From assembly GCA_028671895.1 (NCBI GenBank), contig CM053801.1, positions 40,986,836 through 41,050,835 on the forward strand: a DNA stretch of 64,000 nt, written 5' to 3'. The DNA is from Oenanthe sinensis (Eukaryota > Streptophyta > Magnoliopsida > Apiales > Apiaceae). This document shows positions 46,891 to 60,133 of the stretch, one piece after another (position 1 is the stretch's first letter; each line of letters begins with the position of its first letter). Made by a program: the position numbers and the translations under genes. Below the pieces are notes generated by a model that searched no databases, had not been told where the DNA came from, and saw only the letters and a program-made list of their open reading frames with translations.

Positions 46891-47861
46891 AATTCAATAG
46901 AATTTTATATAAAAATTAAAAAATCTCTCTGAGAACCACGAATTTTTTAACTCTTATATCCAACCGCAATTCATACGGAGAGTATTCTATAGTATTATAA
47001 GGGTAATAATAATATATTTCAAGACTTTTTTAACTTTCCATTTCGATACCATTTATTGGATTGCACAACACCCATTAGATATGATACAATATTAATATTG
47101 TAAAATACCACTCTATACATATTTTAACTTTTTTTGTATGCGTATTCCCTTTATGTTTTTTTGCACTAGTTCGATATATATACGACAATGGGTTTGTATT
47201 GAAAATAACAAGGGGATAATTCTAAAATATTATTTATAAATATATATTAATTAAACATAAATAAATAATGCATGTGAGATAAAATTAATCTACAAAAAAA
47301 CTAATAAAATAAGCCGGAAGAAATACTTAAAATCGTTGACTCACTCATAGCCATGCAAATGCAAGGAAGTCCTCCGGTAGTTTCCACGTTCTAGAAATAA
47401 TTGACTTGTGCTTGTATTGCAATTATGACAAATACAAGTTGTGGTAAAATACAAATATATATTTGTTGAGAAAATTAAAAAAAATTCGTATCTATGTCAA
47501 ATACATGCATGCTGATATATCAAGTTAAGTATATATATTAACTAATTATTTTACTTTTTGATATTTATTCTTTGATTTTTTTCTATTACATTTTAAAATA
47601 TTTTGATCGTATAACTATATTTAATTTTTCTAAGATTTTTTTAAATAACTATTATTGTAATTCACACAAACATACAAAAAAAGATTTTAGTTATATTATT
47701 AAAATATTTTAAAATGTATAAAAAATGTCAAACTATAAATATTGAATAGAATAAAAGATAATTAGCCAAAATAATTCCATCAAATATAGATTAACTTGGC
47801 ATGGCCCTCATAAAAAAAATTAGAAGTATCGACGTTCTATCATAGGCTCATTACTCATAGC

Positions 47862-48042
47862 TAAGGTGAGCAAAAATTTCCAAAACCGCCCAAACCACCC
47901 GTTTCAAACCGTCCAAACCGAAATTTATGGTTTTATAACGGTTTGGATTGGTTATGGTTTCATTTTTTTTAAAATCGAAAAATAATGGCTGGGTTTGGTT
48001 TTGTATTTTAAACCGACCGATATAACCGAACAGCAAACCGAT

Positions 48043-48083
<41 letters not shown>

Positions 48084-48514
48084 GAAGTGATAGTCTGATT
48101 GATACAATAGTGAATACTGAATTGATTGATACAATAGTGAATACTGAATAGACACTGGAATTTAAAGTTTTAAGTATTATTTACTTATATGGGTCGGTCC
48201 ATTATCTAATTTTCATACGGGTTTGCACTTTAAATGTTTTTGCAGTTTCATTTCTTTTGTTGTTAGTTCCATTTCTTTTACTGTTGAAAGCCACCTCACA
48301 CTACTTGCCATTTAGCGTTACAAAGCACTCAAAATTTTATTTTAATGGTTTAAAACCGAAACCGCCCAAACCAAACCGTTATAATTTGGGTGGTTACGGT
48401 TATGTACAAACGGTTACAGTTACGGTTATGGTTGGTTGGATTGAAAAACCGAAATATATGGTTAGGGTGGTTTTGTTATCCAAACCCGACCGTTTCATCC
48501 GATGCTCACCCCTA
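47862..48514. mobile_element. 653-bp non-autonomous hAT-like element, unit 3 only
   Basis: Inserted in a position that is uninterrupted in sister units (TTACTCATAGCATAAGATC at about 41920 and 61870). CTCATAGC is present on both sides (47854-47861 and 48515-48522), an exact 8-bp target duplication. Ends TAAGGTGAGCA and, on the other strand, TAGGGGTGAGCA. Interior is rich in AAACCG/CGGTTT motifs and has a (TA)n run at about 48047-48078. No transposase. Confidence 0.88.
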
Positions 48515-50245
48515 CTCATAGCATAAGATCATTGGACAACTCACTGACAAAACGCATCTGTTTTCATATAAAACTCATTACTTACGAAGTCACGAGTATC
48601 TTAAATACTCCCTCCGTCTGCTCACTTTTGATAAATGTTTTATTTCATAATAGTTGTTATTTGTCCTCTAAACAGTGTGCAGAGAGGGATTGAATATAAA
48701 TTTGAAATTTTTATAAATTTTAACCAAAATTTAAATAACATATGATTTAAAGTGTAAATAATGGATGTTCATACTGTCGAGGCTATCTCTCTCCTAGCAA
48801 GATGCCTACGCACCTTCACGATTGTAAATGATCAAGTCAGAAAACATAGTACTAAGAATGATGGATTATGAGCTTTATATAGACTTTGAGAGTCTTAGAG
48901 TTAGAGTAAATTAGGTTTAAGAACCTTGTTAGACAAACCACCTCTTTGATGAGTTTTAGATCCTTTCATTAGGTATAAACAACTTCCTTATAGGATTTAG
49001 TGTCTTGGAGGCTACTTTTTGGCAGTTACCTTCTATTAGGACATATTAATTAGGCTGATTAATAGTCTTATTTATTAATTATGAAATTAATAAGTAAATA
49101 GGGCTTCAAGTCTTAACAATTGGGCTATATCCAACCAATTCAATAAGATCTGCATCATGAACAATAACTACCAATTGTACTTTCCGGTTGGGCCAAATAG
49201 GTCTAATTAATGTAATATTAATTACATTCAAGGTTTAATTTCAGCTTATATCACTTTGCATACCTCAGAGCTTGGGGAAGAAGTTTGAGACGAGAAATCA
49301 GACTTTCGACAGTAGTATGATCAGATTTTTGCTTGAAAATGCACTAGCTACAGTGTTGTACTTGAAAAGAGATGAAGAAAGAAAAGTTAAGATAAAAATG
49401 AGTTTTCATGGAAGTAAGAAACTAATAGCAAGGAACATTGGTGAGGAATACATGGCAGCTTGTTAGTGGAGCTTCAGTAAGAGGTTCGAGGGATAACTGG
49501 TTGGGAAAGATGTTGAAAAGACAGAACATAAGAGGAGAAACTTCAGTATTTTAAAAGTTTTTAAATTTTACAATGGAAGGTAACATTTATGAGAATACGT
49601 TTATTTAATAAGTCTTCTCGTACATTTTGCACTTGAAGGGTAGTAGTTATGCCCACATTTTGACATGGGTTATTCTTTATTACACCTTGTCAGGGATTGA
49701 ACTCCCTATGAATGATACTAGGTTTCATTTATAAAAGATGTATAGCTATGTATTTCACCTAACCAGTTCATGCGCACTCACGTAAGGTAGGTGCGCCCTG
49801 ACTCGTCTAGGATGGTCCAAGGACGTGTGCTTGGATAATCATGTTTTTGGTTGATACATACCATGTTTGGAACGGTATTTTCATATTAGAGATTTGTGTT
49901 GCAGCTATTTGAAAACTCATTGAAGAATTTCTATCTCTTATGTCACGCCAAAGTGGATTAAGTCCGTGAATAGTGTGTATTAAAGCCTTCAGGGGTTTGC
50001 CTGGATTAATGAAGGCCTCCACGGGTATTGAAGACCCTTACTCTGTATTCTACTGAGTTTTCCTCACTACGGAGTTATGTGCTACTGTCTTGTCTTTAAT
50101 TTGGGAGATCCGTTCAGGCTGTATGGGGAATTTTGGCTATGTCTACAACTAGGGAGTTCGGTGAAATTGTTGTAGTTGATGGTGTTGACCTTGACATAAT
50201 CGAGTCAAAGTTCATGAAATTCTTGGACTTTAGTTGAGTTTCGAG

Positions 50246-50432
50246 CAGGGATGGCCTTAGAGATTTGAGTGTCCTTAGACAAAATTTTGAAATAGTGCCC
50301 TTTTCTTTTAAGACTCTAAAAAAAATTAATTTGAAACACATATACAATACATATGTATAAATATTTTGGTGCCCTTATCATGATGGTACCCTAGGCGGCT
50401 GCCTTTGTCGCCTTATCCAAGGGCCGACCCTG
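50246..50432. mobile_element. hAT-type MITE, copy 3
   Basis: Same termini and target duplication as copy 1; 187 bp. Confidence 0.8.
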
Positions 50433-50459
50433 GTTTCGGGCCTTCGTGACTCGGCCTCA

Positions 50460-51161
50460 CACTACTAGAAAAACTGCATATAACATCAATTGTCAACTGA
50501 TGTCTGAGAAATATCTAACCGATGTCTTCGCATGTGATGTTAAAAGTATATACTTTATACATCAGTTTTCAAGTGATGTTAAAACAGATATAAGACATTG
50601 TCTCCTAAGTAAAGACGATGTTAAAACCAATTTTGTACATCAATTTTCTTATAAAAATCGATGTCTAAAGCTATGTTTAACATCAATTATTTTTATAGAA
50701 ACGATTTACTAGTTTCTTTAAGGCATCATATTTTATCTTTATATCTGATGTCTAAGTAGGCTTCGTATTAGGGTAAGAAATCTATTCCTAATAGATTTCG
50801 TATTCTCTAAGAACTACGTATGCATGATTTGTATAAGTAAGGGTACGTATATACATTATTAGGGATTGGAAGTTAAGGAGCTCTAGGATGACGACAAAAA
50901 AACTCTAACAATCTCAGTTCTTATTATTTATCAATCACCATACTTCAACTACTTTTTTGTCCTCCAATCTTCTCAAATTTTATTTCAGCATACATTCTTA
51001 ATATTTGCTAATTATCGAATTTCTTCTTCAACATAATCTTTTGAATATTTGAAAGGCATATGACTAGGCCTATTTGTAATAATTAGATGACAACTCAACT
51101 CAGATAAGAAACAAAAGTAAATAAGAAATATGATAACAAGAATCAAGACGAAGAAAGTTAA
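50460..51161 (+). mobile_element. CACTA (En/Spm) transposon terminus, truncated
   Basis: Begins CACTACTAGAAAAACTGC, the classic CACTA terminal sequence, followed for about 300 bases by repeated GATGTTAAA, ACATCAGTT and GATGTCT motifs in both orientations, as expected for subterminal transposase-binding repeats. The other end is missing; at about 51162 the sequence changes to Element 4 LTR. No transposase frame; the 88-codon ORF here is made of the repeats. Confidence 0.82.
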
Positions 51162-52595
51162 CTATACTGTCAATCCTTGATAATTCATCCATACATATTG
51201 TCTTCAAAGTTACTGTCAACTATCTCCGTCAATGTTGCTATTTGTAAAATTTGTTGTCTTCAATTCTTCATTTGCCGCCAAGTTTACTCTCGAGTGAATA
51301 GTTGATGTCAGCTACTCCTTTGTACTGTTACTTGAATATGCTGTCATAGGCTTGAGTATTTTATGTTACTCTCTGAGATTTGAAACATGCTGTGCATGAA
51401 CACTTTGTGAATTTCCACTTCATAAATCATTTTATTCTTTTATACAAGACAATAACTATCAAACTTATTATCACCTTACTGTTTCAAGTGATTGTTAAAC
51501 ATACTGTCAATATACATATGACAGTATTGTTAACCCCACAATCCCCAACAACTCTCTAAGTTTCATGTCCACTTATGGTTACTGTGTACAATTTTCATAC
51601 CTTGATGATTGAACCGTATAAATTTTTTCTTTAACGGTCACTGTGTATTTTCGGCCAAACTTGAATGACCAAGTTGTACTAAACCCTTAATGCAATCATA
51701 CATTTTTATCATTACTAATGATTAGTGTTGTTAATCACTCTTTAAAGTAGTTTGTCAAGTCATCTTAACATAATCCAATTATTACTAATGGACTATGAAA
51801 AATGTAATATTTAGATCTAATTAACAATGATAACTCAATTATATCGACCTTATATTTTCTTAAACGAGTTGGAATACAAATATTTACAGAAAATATACAA
51901 ACCTAGACAATAGAACATATACAAACCAAATAAAATATTTTTAAACTAAATTTTTTGTATAAGTATATATTTAATATTTTGTATATTTATGTTTCGAACT
52001 AGTGAAATAATTGAATTGAATTCTCCGATAATTGATTTTGGGCTTGAGTTATTCAATTGCGTTGAATCCCCATAATTGATTTTGAGTTTGAGTTATTCAA
52101 CATTATTGAATTGAACTCGTGTTCTAAATTAGTGGATGATAATCAATAAGTATTTTCCAGCTTAAGTGGTATAAAAAATTAATTTCAATAATCAATAAGT
52201 GGTATACAAAATTAATTTCAACTTTTTTTTAACAAAATAACATGTCATAATATATGATTTGTTTTGATTCATGATTTTATATATACACTCGCGAATTTTA
52301 TATTATTACCAATTATATAGATGACAACCCAACATTTAATTCGAACAATTTTCTAATGCTCATAATATTTTTGACTCGCCTAGGCGGAGAAATTTGACTA
52401 TCACCAACCAAAACTAATGGGCAAGTTCTGCAACCACCCATCAAAAACGCAATCATATACATAGCCTTTTGGTTCTTTCTTCTTCGCAGCTTGACTTCAT
52501 GTGTATGGAGTTGACATATATCGAGTTGGTGTAACCGATCAAGTGTTAGGAGACGGACTTACTAGATCTCCCTACCCCGATACTTTCAGCAATAA

Positions 52596-53021
52596 CTACT
52601 CATTACTAACTTTTTCTCCAAACCTGTAAGAAAACTTGAGCAATCCTTGCGAATTTACGCAACCTTTCTGAACTGGATAGTCAACTATAGCACTGCCTCT
52701 TAACGGATATGCATATTCATAAAGCTCCTTCATAGACAAGTTCACTTCCCCAATATATCTATCTCCGAGCATTCTTTTGCAGTACAACTTTATAACAAGC
52801 ATGCTACTATGATATTCCAATTCACTTTCACTAATGGTATAGTTCATAGTGAAGTTCCATACTGGATTGGTACTGCTGTGCCTATCCACCGGGGTTCTCT
52901 TCTCCGAATCGGGCCGATTTCCGATGGAAACTCTAGCATAAACTTTCATCTCGAAAATGTTTCGAACATTTTCGAGATCAATTGCTGAGATTAAATTTAT
53001 CTCCAACATTCTGCATTCCAT
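52596..53021 (-). CDS. Small C2-domain protein, SRC2-like, copy 4 (C-terminally shortened)
   Basis: 141 residues, starting MECRMLEINLISAIDLENV. It stops after GEKVSNE because the Lys codon AAG of copies 2, 3 and 5 is TAG here, removing the last eight residues. The C2 fold itself should be complete. Other changes: NPVWN for NPAWN, SELEYHSS, KRMLGD and EVNLSMKEL, making it the most diverged of copies 2-5. The TATA run is shortest (four TA pairs). Possibly on the way to becoming a pseudogene, but nothing shows that it is dead. Confidence 0.75.
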   Translation of the reverse strand: MECRMLEINLISAIDLENVRNIFEMKVYARVSIGNRPDSEKRTPVDRHSSTNPVWNFTMNYTISESELEYHSSMLVIKLYCKRMLGDRYIGEVNLSMKELYEYAYPLRGSAIVDYPVQKGCVNSQGLLKFSYRFGEKVSNE

Positions 53022-53103
53022 AATGGGGGTGTGAGTTAAAACAACACAACACACGGATACTATTATATATAGCAATTAGCAAGTCTATATGTATGGAGTT
53101 TAT

Positions 53104-53680
53104 GATAGATGTACCTATTTCTATTAATTTTTTATTATTTATATTTTAACGACTTTATAATAATTATTTATATTTTATTTAAAATATATGAAAATATTGA
53201 TTATATTTATTGAATACACATGAGGTCATTGCTTACTATATTCTATATTTATTACAAAGCCAATCAATTTAGACTAACATACTGTTATTTTTAAGTCTTT
53301 TAAATAAATAAGTTACACTATGGAACAAGAATATAAGTACTGAGAAGAATATATTTGTATTACTTTTCTTGCAGAAAATAAGATACAGACTTCAAATCCT
53401 ATTTTTGATAGATGATCCTATTTCTATTAATTTTTTATTATTTATATTTTAACAACTTTATAATAAATATTTATATTTTATTTAAAACATATGAAAATAT
53501 TGATTATATTTATTGAATACACATGAGGTCATTGCTTACTCTATGTTGTATTTATTACAAAGCCAATCAATTTAGACTAATATACTCTTATTTTTAAGTC
53601 TTCTAAATAAATAAGTTACGGAATCGATGAAGAATATAAGTACTCAGAACAATATATTTATCAATATTAATATCGTAAAA
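53104..53680. repeat. 303-bp tandem repeat, array 7
   Basis: Units start at 53104 and 53407. Confidence 0.85.
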
Positions 53681-54118
53681 TACCACTCTGTACATATTAT
53701 AAATTTTTTCTATGCGTATTCCCTTTATGTTTTTTTTGCACTAGTTCGATATATACACGACAATGGGTTTTTATTGAAAATAACAAGGGGATAATTCTAA
53801 AATGTTATTTATAAATATATATTAATTAAACATAAATAAATAATGCATGTGAGATAAAATTATTCTACAAAAAAATAATAAAATAAGCCGGTAGAAATAC
53901 TCAAAATCGTTGACTCACTCATAGTTATCTTCATGCAAATGCAAGGAAGTCCTCCAGTAGTTTCCACGTTGTTAACTAGAAAATTTATCATAGATTTTTA
54001 TTTAAATAAGAAGACTTATAATAAAATATCTTTTCTAAGAAATGGGTGAGTTAGAATCGACCACGACCGAGAATGACTTAGGATAAACCCTTATAAAATT
54101 TATTATAAATTAGTTTAT

Positions 54119-54550
54119 GATAGATTGACCTATTTCTATTAATTTTTTATTATTTATATATTAACAACTTTATAATAATTATTTATATTTTATTTAAAAT
54201 ATATGAAAATATTGATTATATTTATTAAATGCACATGAGGTCGTTGCTTACTATATGCTATATTTATTACAAAGCCAATCAATTTAGACTAACATACTGT
54301 TATTTTTAAGTCTTTTAAATAAAGAAGTTACCGTATAGGTGAAGAATATAAGTACTCAGAACAATATATTTGTATTACTTTTCTTGTTAAAAACAAGGTA
54401 CAGACTTCAAATCCTATTTATGATAGATGAACCTATTTCTATTAATTTTTTATTATTTATATTTTAACAACTTTATAATAATAATTTATATTTTATTTAA
54501 AATATATGAAAATATTGATTATATTTATTAAAAATATATAATATTTTAAA
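54119..54550. repeat. 303-bp tandem repeat, array 8
   Basis: Units start at 54119 and 54422, the second partial. Confidence 0.85.
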
Positions 54551-57117
54551 ATTTAATAGCATTTTATATAAAAATTAAAAAATCTCCCTTAATATGAAAA
54601 CCACGAATTTTGTAACTCTTATATCCAACCACATTTCATACGGAGAGTATTCTATAATATTATAACGGTAATAATAATATATTTCAAGACTTCTTTAACT
54701 TTCCATTTCGATACTGTTTATTGGATTGTACAACACCCATTAGATATGATACAATATTAATATCCTAAAATACCACTCTGTACATATTATAACTCTTTGC
54801 CTATGTGTATTCCCTTTATGTTTTTTTTGCACTAGTTCGATATATATACGACAATGGGTTTGTATTGAAAATAACAAGGGGATAATTCTAAAATGTTATT
54901 TATAAATATATATTAATTAAACATAAATAAATAAATATACAGAAATCTTTGACTTCTTAAACACACTTTGTCTTTTTGATTGTCTTCTCTTAAAGTGCAG
55001 TAGTAGACTTGACAGAGTAGATAGATATGTCAACATCATTTCTTGTGTTTTGTCTATCTACTCTGCTACGAAGAACAGACTCCCAGTTTAACTAAAATAT
55101 ACTATCAAACTTATTATCACATATTTGTACTATATTTAATTCTATGTCGAATGCATAACCCACTAATAAATGATAATTATATTGATAAAAGTCTATTAAT
55201 TCATTAATTTGTTGAACAAATCAATTATTTAAATTTGTAATTATTACTTAAAATATAGTAAAATAATTATTAATATTTACGTAATAACAAACCCCACAAA
55301 TTAATTGACAAATTAACGAGTTGATGGAGTTTTATGAATACATGCTCTTAAAATGATAGCAAGAGTCCATTTAGTGAGGGATCTTTTGAGTCCTTCGTTC
55401 TCAATAATTTTTAAATTTAATCACATCATTTAAATGATATACGATGATCTTTTATCAACGGTTTAAATTTTTTGGAATAATTGATTATTTTACAATAATC
55501 TATAATTATATTAAGTTTAATTTTTATATCAATTAAATTTATGTTATATTTAATTAATATTTAAATATAAAATTTTCTGTGATATACATTTCAAATATTA
55601 AACTATGACATTAAAAAAAGAGAATAGATTGTTTTATTTATTTGAACGAGAGAATAGATTATTTAATCCCGGAAAACTAGGAGAGAGTTTAACTAAAAGG
55701 CCACACAAATAAAATGGGTATAACATGGCTTTAGAAAGAAGATAAAGATGTCAAAACATACCGGTAAAGAACAATTTCCACTTCATGAATCATTTTATTC
55801 TTTTATACAAGACAGTAACTATCAAACTTATTATCACCTATTTGTATTATATTTAAACATACTGTTTCAAGTAATTGTTAAATATACTGTCAATATACAT
55901 ATGACATTATTGTTAACCCGACAATCCTCAACAACTCTCTAAGTTTCATGTCCAATTATGGTTAGTGTGTACAATTTTTATACCTTGATGATTGAACTGT
56001 ATAAAATTCTTCTTTAACGGTCATTCTGTATTTTCGGCCAAACTTGAATGACCAAGTTGTACTAAACCCTTAATGCAATCATACATTTTTATCATTACCA
56101 TTACCAATGATTAGTGTTGTTAATCACTCTTTAAAGTAGTTTGTCAATTCATCTTAACATAATCCAATTAGTACTAAATGGACTATGAAAAATGTAATAT
56201 TTAGATCTAATTAACAATGATAACTCAATTATATGGACCTTATATTTTCTTAAACGAGTTGGAATACAAATGTTTACTGAAAATATACAAACCTAGACAA
56301 TAGAACATATACAAACCAAATAAAATATATTTAAACTAAATTTTTTGTATAAATATATATTTAATATTTTGTATATTTATGTTTCGAACTAGTGAAATAA
56401 TTGAATTGAATTCTCCAATAATCGATTTTGGGCTTGAGTTATTCAATTGCGTTGAATCCCCATAATTGATTTTGAGTTTGAGTTATTCAACATTATCGAA
56501 TTCAACTCGTGTTCTAAATTAGTGGATGATAATCAATAAGTATTTTCCAGCTTAAGTGGTATAAAAAATTAATTTCAATAATCAATAAGTGGTATACAAA
56601 ATTAATTTCAATTTTTTTATACAAAATAACGTATTATAGTGTATGATTTGTTTTGATTCATGATTTTATATATATACTCATCAATTTTATAATATTATCA
56701 ATTATATAGGAAGACAACCCAGCATCTAATTGGGAGAATTTTCTAATACTCGTAATATTTTTGACTCGCCTAGGCGGAGAAATTTGACTCACCAACCAAA
56801 ACTCATGGGCGAGTTCTGCAACAACCCATCAAATACGCAATCATGTACATAGCCTTTTCGCTCTTTCTTCTTCGCAACTTGACTTCATATGTATGGAGTT
56901 GACATATATCGAGTTGGCGTAACTGATCAAGTGTGGAAAATAATACTCCACCATTAGTATTATTTAGTACTCTCTTTCGAAAATTTATCATAGATTTTTA
57001 TTTAAAAAAGAAGACTTATAATAAATATCTTTTCTAAGAAATGAGTGAGATAAAATCAACCATGACTGAGAATGACCGAGAATAAACCCTTATAAAATTT
57101 ATTATAAATTAGTTTAT

Positions 57118-57545
57118 GATAGATTGACCTATTTCTATTAATTTTATTATTATTTATATATTAACAACTTTATAATAATTATTTATATTTTATTTAAAAT
57201 ATATGAAAATATTGATTATATTTATTGAATACACACGAGGTCATTGCTTACTCTATGCTGTTTTTATTACAAAACCAATCAATTTAGACTAACATACTGT
57301 TATTTTTAAGTCTTTTAAATAAATAAGTTACAGTATGGATGAAGAATATAAGTACTCAGAACAATATATTTGTTTACTTTTCTTGTTGAAAACAAGGTAC
57401 AGACTTCAAATCCTATTTAAAATAGATGGATCTATTTCTATTAAATTTTTATTATTTATATTTTATAAACTTTATAATACTTATTTATATTTTATTTAAA
57501 ATATATGAAAATATTGATTATATTTATTAAAAATATATAATATTT
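57118..57545. repeat. 303-bp tandem repeat, array 9
   Basis: Units start at 57118 and about 57421, the second partial; it lies in the C2-less half-unit. Confidence 0.8.
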
Positions 57546-58373
57546 TAAAATTTAATAGCATTTTATATAAAAATTAAAAAAATCTCCCTTAATCTGAGAA
57601 CCACGAATTTTGCAACTCTTATATCCAACCGCAATTCATACGGAGAGTATTCTATAGTACTATAAGGGTAATAATAATATATTTCAAGACTTCTTTAACT
57701 TTCCATTTCGATACCATTTATTGGATCGCACAACACCCATTAGATATGATACAATATTAATATTGTAAAATACCACTCTATACATATTTTAACTTTTTTT
57801 GTATGCGTATTCCCTTTATGTTTTTTTTGCACTAGTTCGATATATATACGACAATGGGTTTGTATTGAAAATAATAAGGGGATAATTCTAAAATGTTATT
57901 TATAAATATATATTAATTAAACATAAATAAATAATGCATGTGAGATAAAATTATTCTACAAAAAAACCAAGTTTTTGGTTGATACATACCATGTTTGGAA
58001 CGGTATTTTCATATTAGAGATTTGTATTGCAGCTATTTGAAAACTCATTGAAGAATTTCTATCTCTTATGTCACGCCAAAGTGGATTAAGTCCGTGAATA
58101 GTGTGTATTAAAGCCTTCAGGGGTTTGCCTGGATTAATGAAGGCCTCCACGGGTATTGAAGACCCTTACTCTGTATTCTACTGAGTTTTCCTCACTACGG
58201 AGTTATGTGCTACTGTCTTGTCTTTAATTTGGGAGATCCGTTCAGGCTGTATGGGGAATTTTGGCTATGTCTACAACTAGGGAGTTCGGTGAAATTGTTG
58301 TAGTTGATGGTGTTGACCTTGACATAATCGAGTCAAAGTTCATGAAATTCTTGGACTTTAGTTGAGTTTCGAG

Positions 58374-58560
58374 CAGGGATGGCCTTAGAGATTTGAGTGT
58401 CCTTAGACAAAATTTTGAAATAGTGCCCTTTTCTTTTAAGACTCTAAAAAAAATTAATTTGAAACACATATACAATACATATGTATAAATATTTTGGTGC
58501 CCTTATCATGATGGTACCCTAGGCGGCTGCCTTCGTCGCCTTTCCCAAGGGCCGACCCTG
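58374..58560. mobile_element. hAT-type MITE, copy 4
   Basis: Same termini and target duplication as copy 1; 187 bp. Confidence 0.8.
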
Positions 58561-59599
58561 GTTTCGGGCCTTCGTGACTCGACCTCACACTTAATATCAC
58601 CTATTTGTACTATATTTAAACATATTGTTTCAAGTGATTGTTAAACATATTATCAATATACATATGACAGTATTGTTAACCCCACAATCCCCAACAACTT
58701 TCTAAGTTTCATGTCCACTTATGGTTACTGTGTACAATTTTCATACATTGATGATTGAACCGTATAAAAATTTTCTTTAACGGTCACTGTGTATTTTCAG
58801 TCAAACTTGAATGACCAAGTTGTACTAAACCCTTAATGCAATCATACATTTTTATCATTACTAATAATTAGTATTGTTAATCACTCTTTAAAGTAGTTTG
58901 TCAAGTCATCTTAACATAATCCAATTAGTACTAATGGACTATGAAAAATGTAATATTTAGATCTAATTAACAATGATAACTCAATTATATCGACCTTATA
59001 TTTTCTTAAACGAGTTGGAATACAAATGTTTACAGAAAATATACAAACCCAAACAATAGAACATATACAAACCAAATAAAATATATTTAAACTAAATTTT
59101 TTGTATAAATATATATTTAATATTTTGAATATTTATGTTTCGAACTAGTGAAATAATTGAATTGAATTCTCCGATAATTGATTTTCCAGCTTAAGTGGTA
59201 TTAAAAATTAATTTCAATAATCAATTAGTGGTATACAAAATTAATTTCAACTTTTTTTTACAAAATAACATGTCATAATGTATTATTTGTTTTGATTCAT
59301 GATTTTATATATATACTTGCGAATTTTATATTATTATCAATTATATAGATGACAACCCAGCATTTAATTGGAACAAATTTCTAATACTCATAATATTTTT
59401 GACTCGCCTAGGCGGAGAAATTTGACTATCACCAACCAAAACTTATGGGCGAGTCCTGCAACCAGCCATCAAAAACGCAATCATGTAAATAGCCTTTTGG
59501 TTCTTTCTTCTTCGCAGCTTGACTTCATATGTATGGAGTTGACATATATGGAGTTGGTGTAACCGATCAAGTGTTAGGAGACGGACTTACCAGATCTCC

Positions 59600-60049
59600 C
59601 TACCCCAATACTTTCAGCAATAACTTCTCATTACTAACTTTCTCTCCAAACCTGTAAGAAAACTTGAGCAATCCTTGCGAATTTACGCAACCTTTCTGAA
59701 CTGGATAGTCAACTATAGCACTGCCTCTTAACGGATATGCATATTCATAAAGCTCCTTCATAGACAAGTGCACTTCCCCAATATATCTATCTCCGAGCTT
59801 TCTTTTGCAGTACAACTTTATAACAAGCATGCTACTTTGATGTTCCAATTCACTTTCACTAATGGTATAGTTCATAGTGAAGTTCCATGCTGGATTGGTA
59901 CTGCTGTGCCTATCCACCGGGGTTCTCTTCTCCGAATCGGGCCGATTTCCGATGGAAACTCTAGCATAAACTTTCATCTCGAAAATGTTTCGAACATTTT
60001 CGAGATCAATTGCTGAGATTAAATTTATCTCCAACATTCTGCATTCCAT
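59600..60049 (-). CDS. Small C2-domain protein, SRC2-like, copy 5
   Basis: 149 residues, start MECRMLEINLISAIDLENV, end EKLLLKVLG (Leu for Ser one residue before the end). Otherwise as copy 3. The domain, the MKVYA substitution and the TATA spacing are the same. Intact frame. Confidence 0.8.
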   Translation of the reverse strand: MECRMLEINLISAIDLENVRNIFEMKVYARVSIGNRPDSEKRTPVDRHSSTNPAWNFTMNYTISESELEHQSSMLVIKLYCKRKLGDRYIGEVHLSMKELYEYAYPLRGSAIVDYPVQKGCVNSQGLLKFSYRFGEKVSNEKLLLKVLG

Positions 60050-60133
60050 AATGGGGGTGTGAGTTAAAACACCACAACACACGGATACTATTATATATAT
60101 AGCAATTAGCAAGTCTATATGTATGGAGTTTAT

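Larger units (their letters stand above)
43868..51161. repeat. C2 array unit 3, ending in a CACTA terminus
   Basis: LTR end (to 43973), C2 gene 3, 303-bp repeats, spacer, a 653-bp hAT-like insertion (47862), the LTR-like segment (about 48657), the plus-strand remnant (49272), the MITE and then a CACTA end. No other gene seen. Confidence 0.75.
51162..58590. repeat. C2 array unit 4 (double unit with a gene-less half)
   Basis: Begins with a longer Element 4 LTR piece (51162-51550, matching about 30185-30586), then C2 gene 4, 303-bp repeats, composite LTR fragment (about 54939-55139), the 55140-55747 segment, an LTR end (about 55776-55933), the C2-less flank with the same deletion junction (about 56934), repeats, a shortened remnant region (from 57967) and the MITE. 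Parallel to unit 2. Confidence 0.75.

Noticed and set aside
50446..50712. 88-codon plus-strand ORF, repeated at 63399-63665
   Set aside because: Made of CACTA terminal and subterminal repeats and starts outside the transposon.
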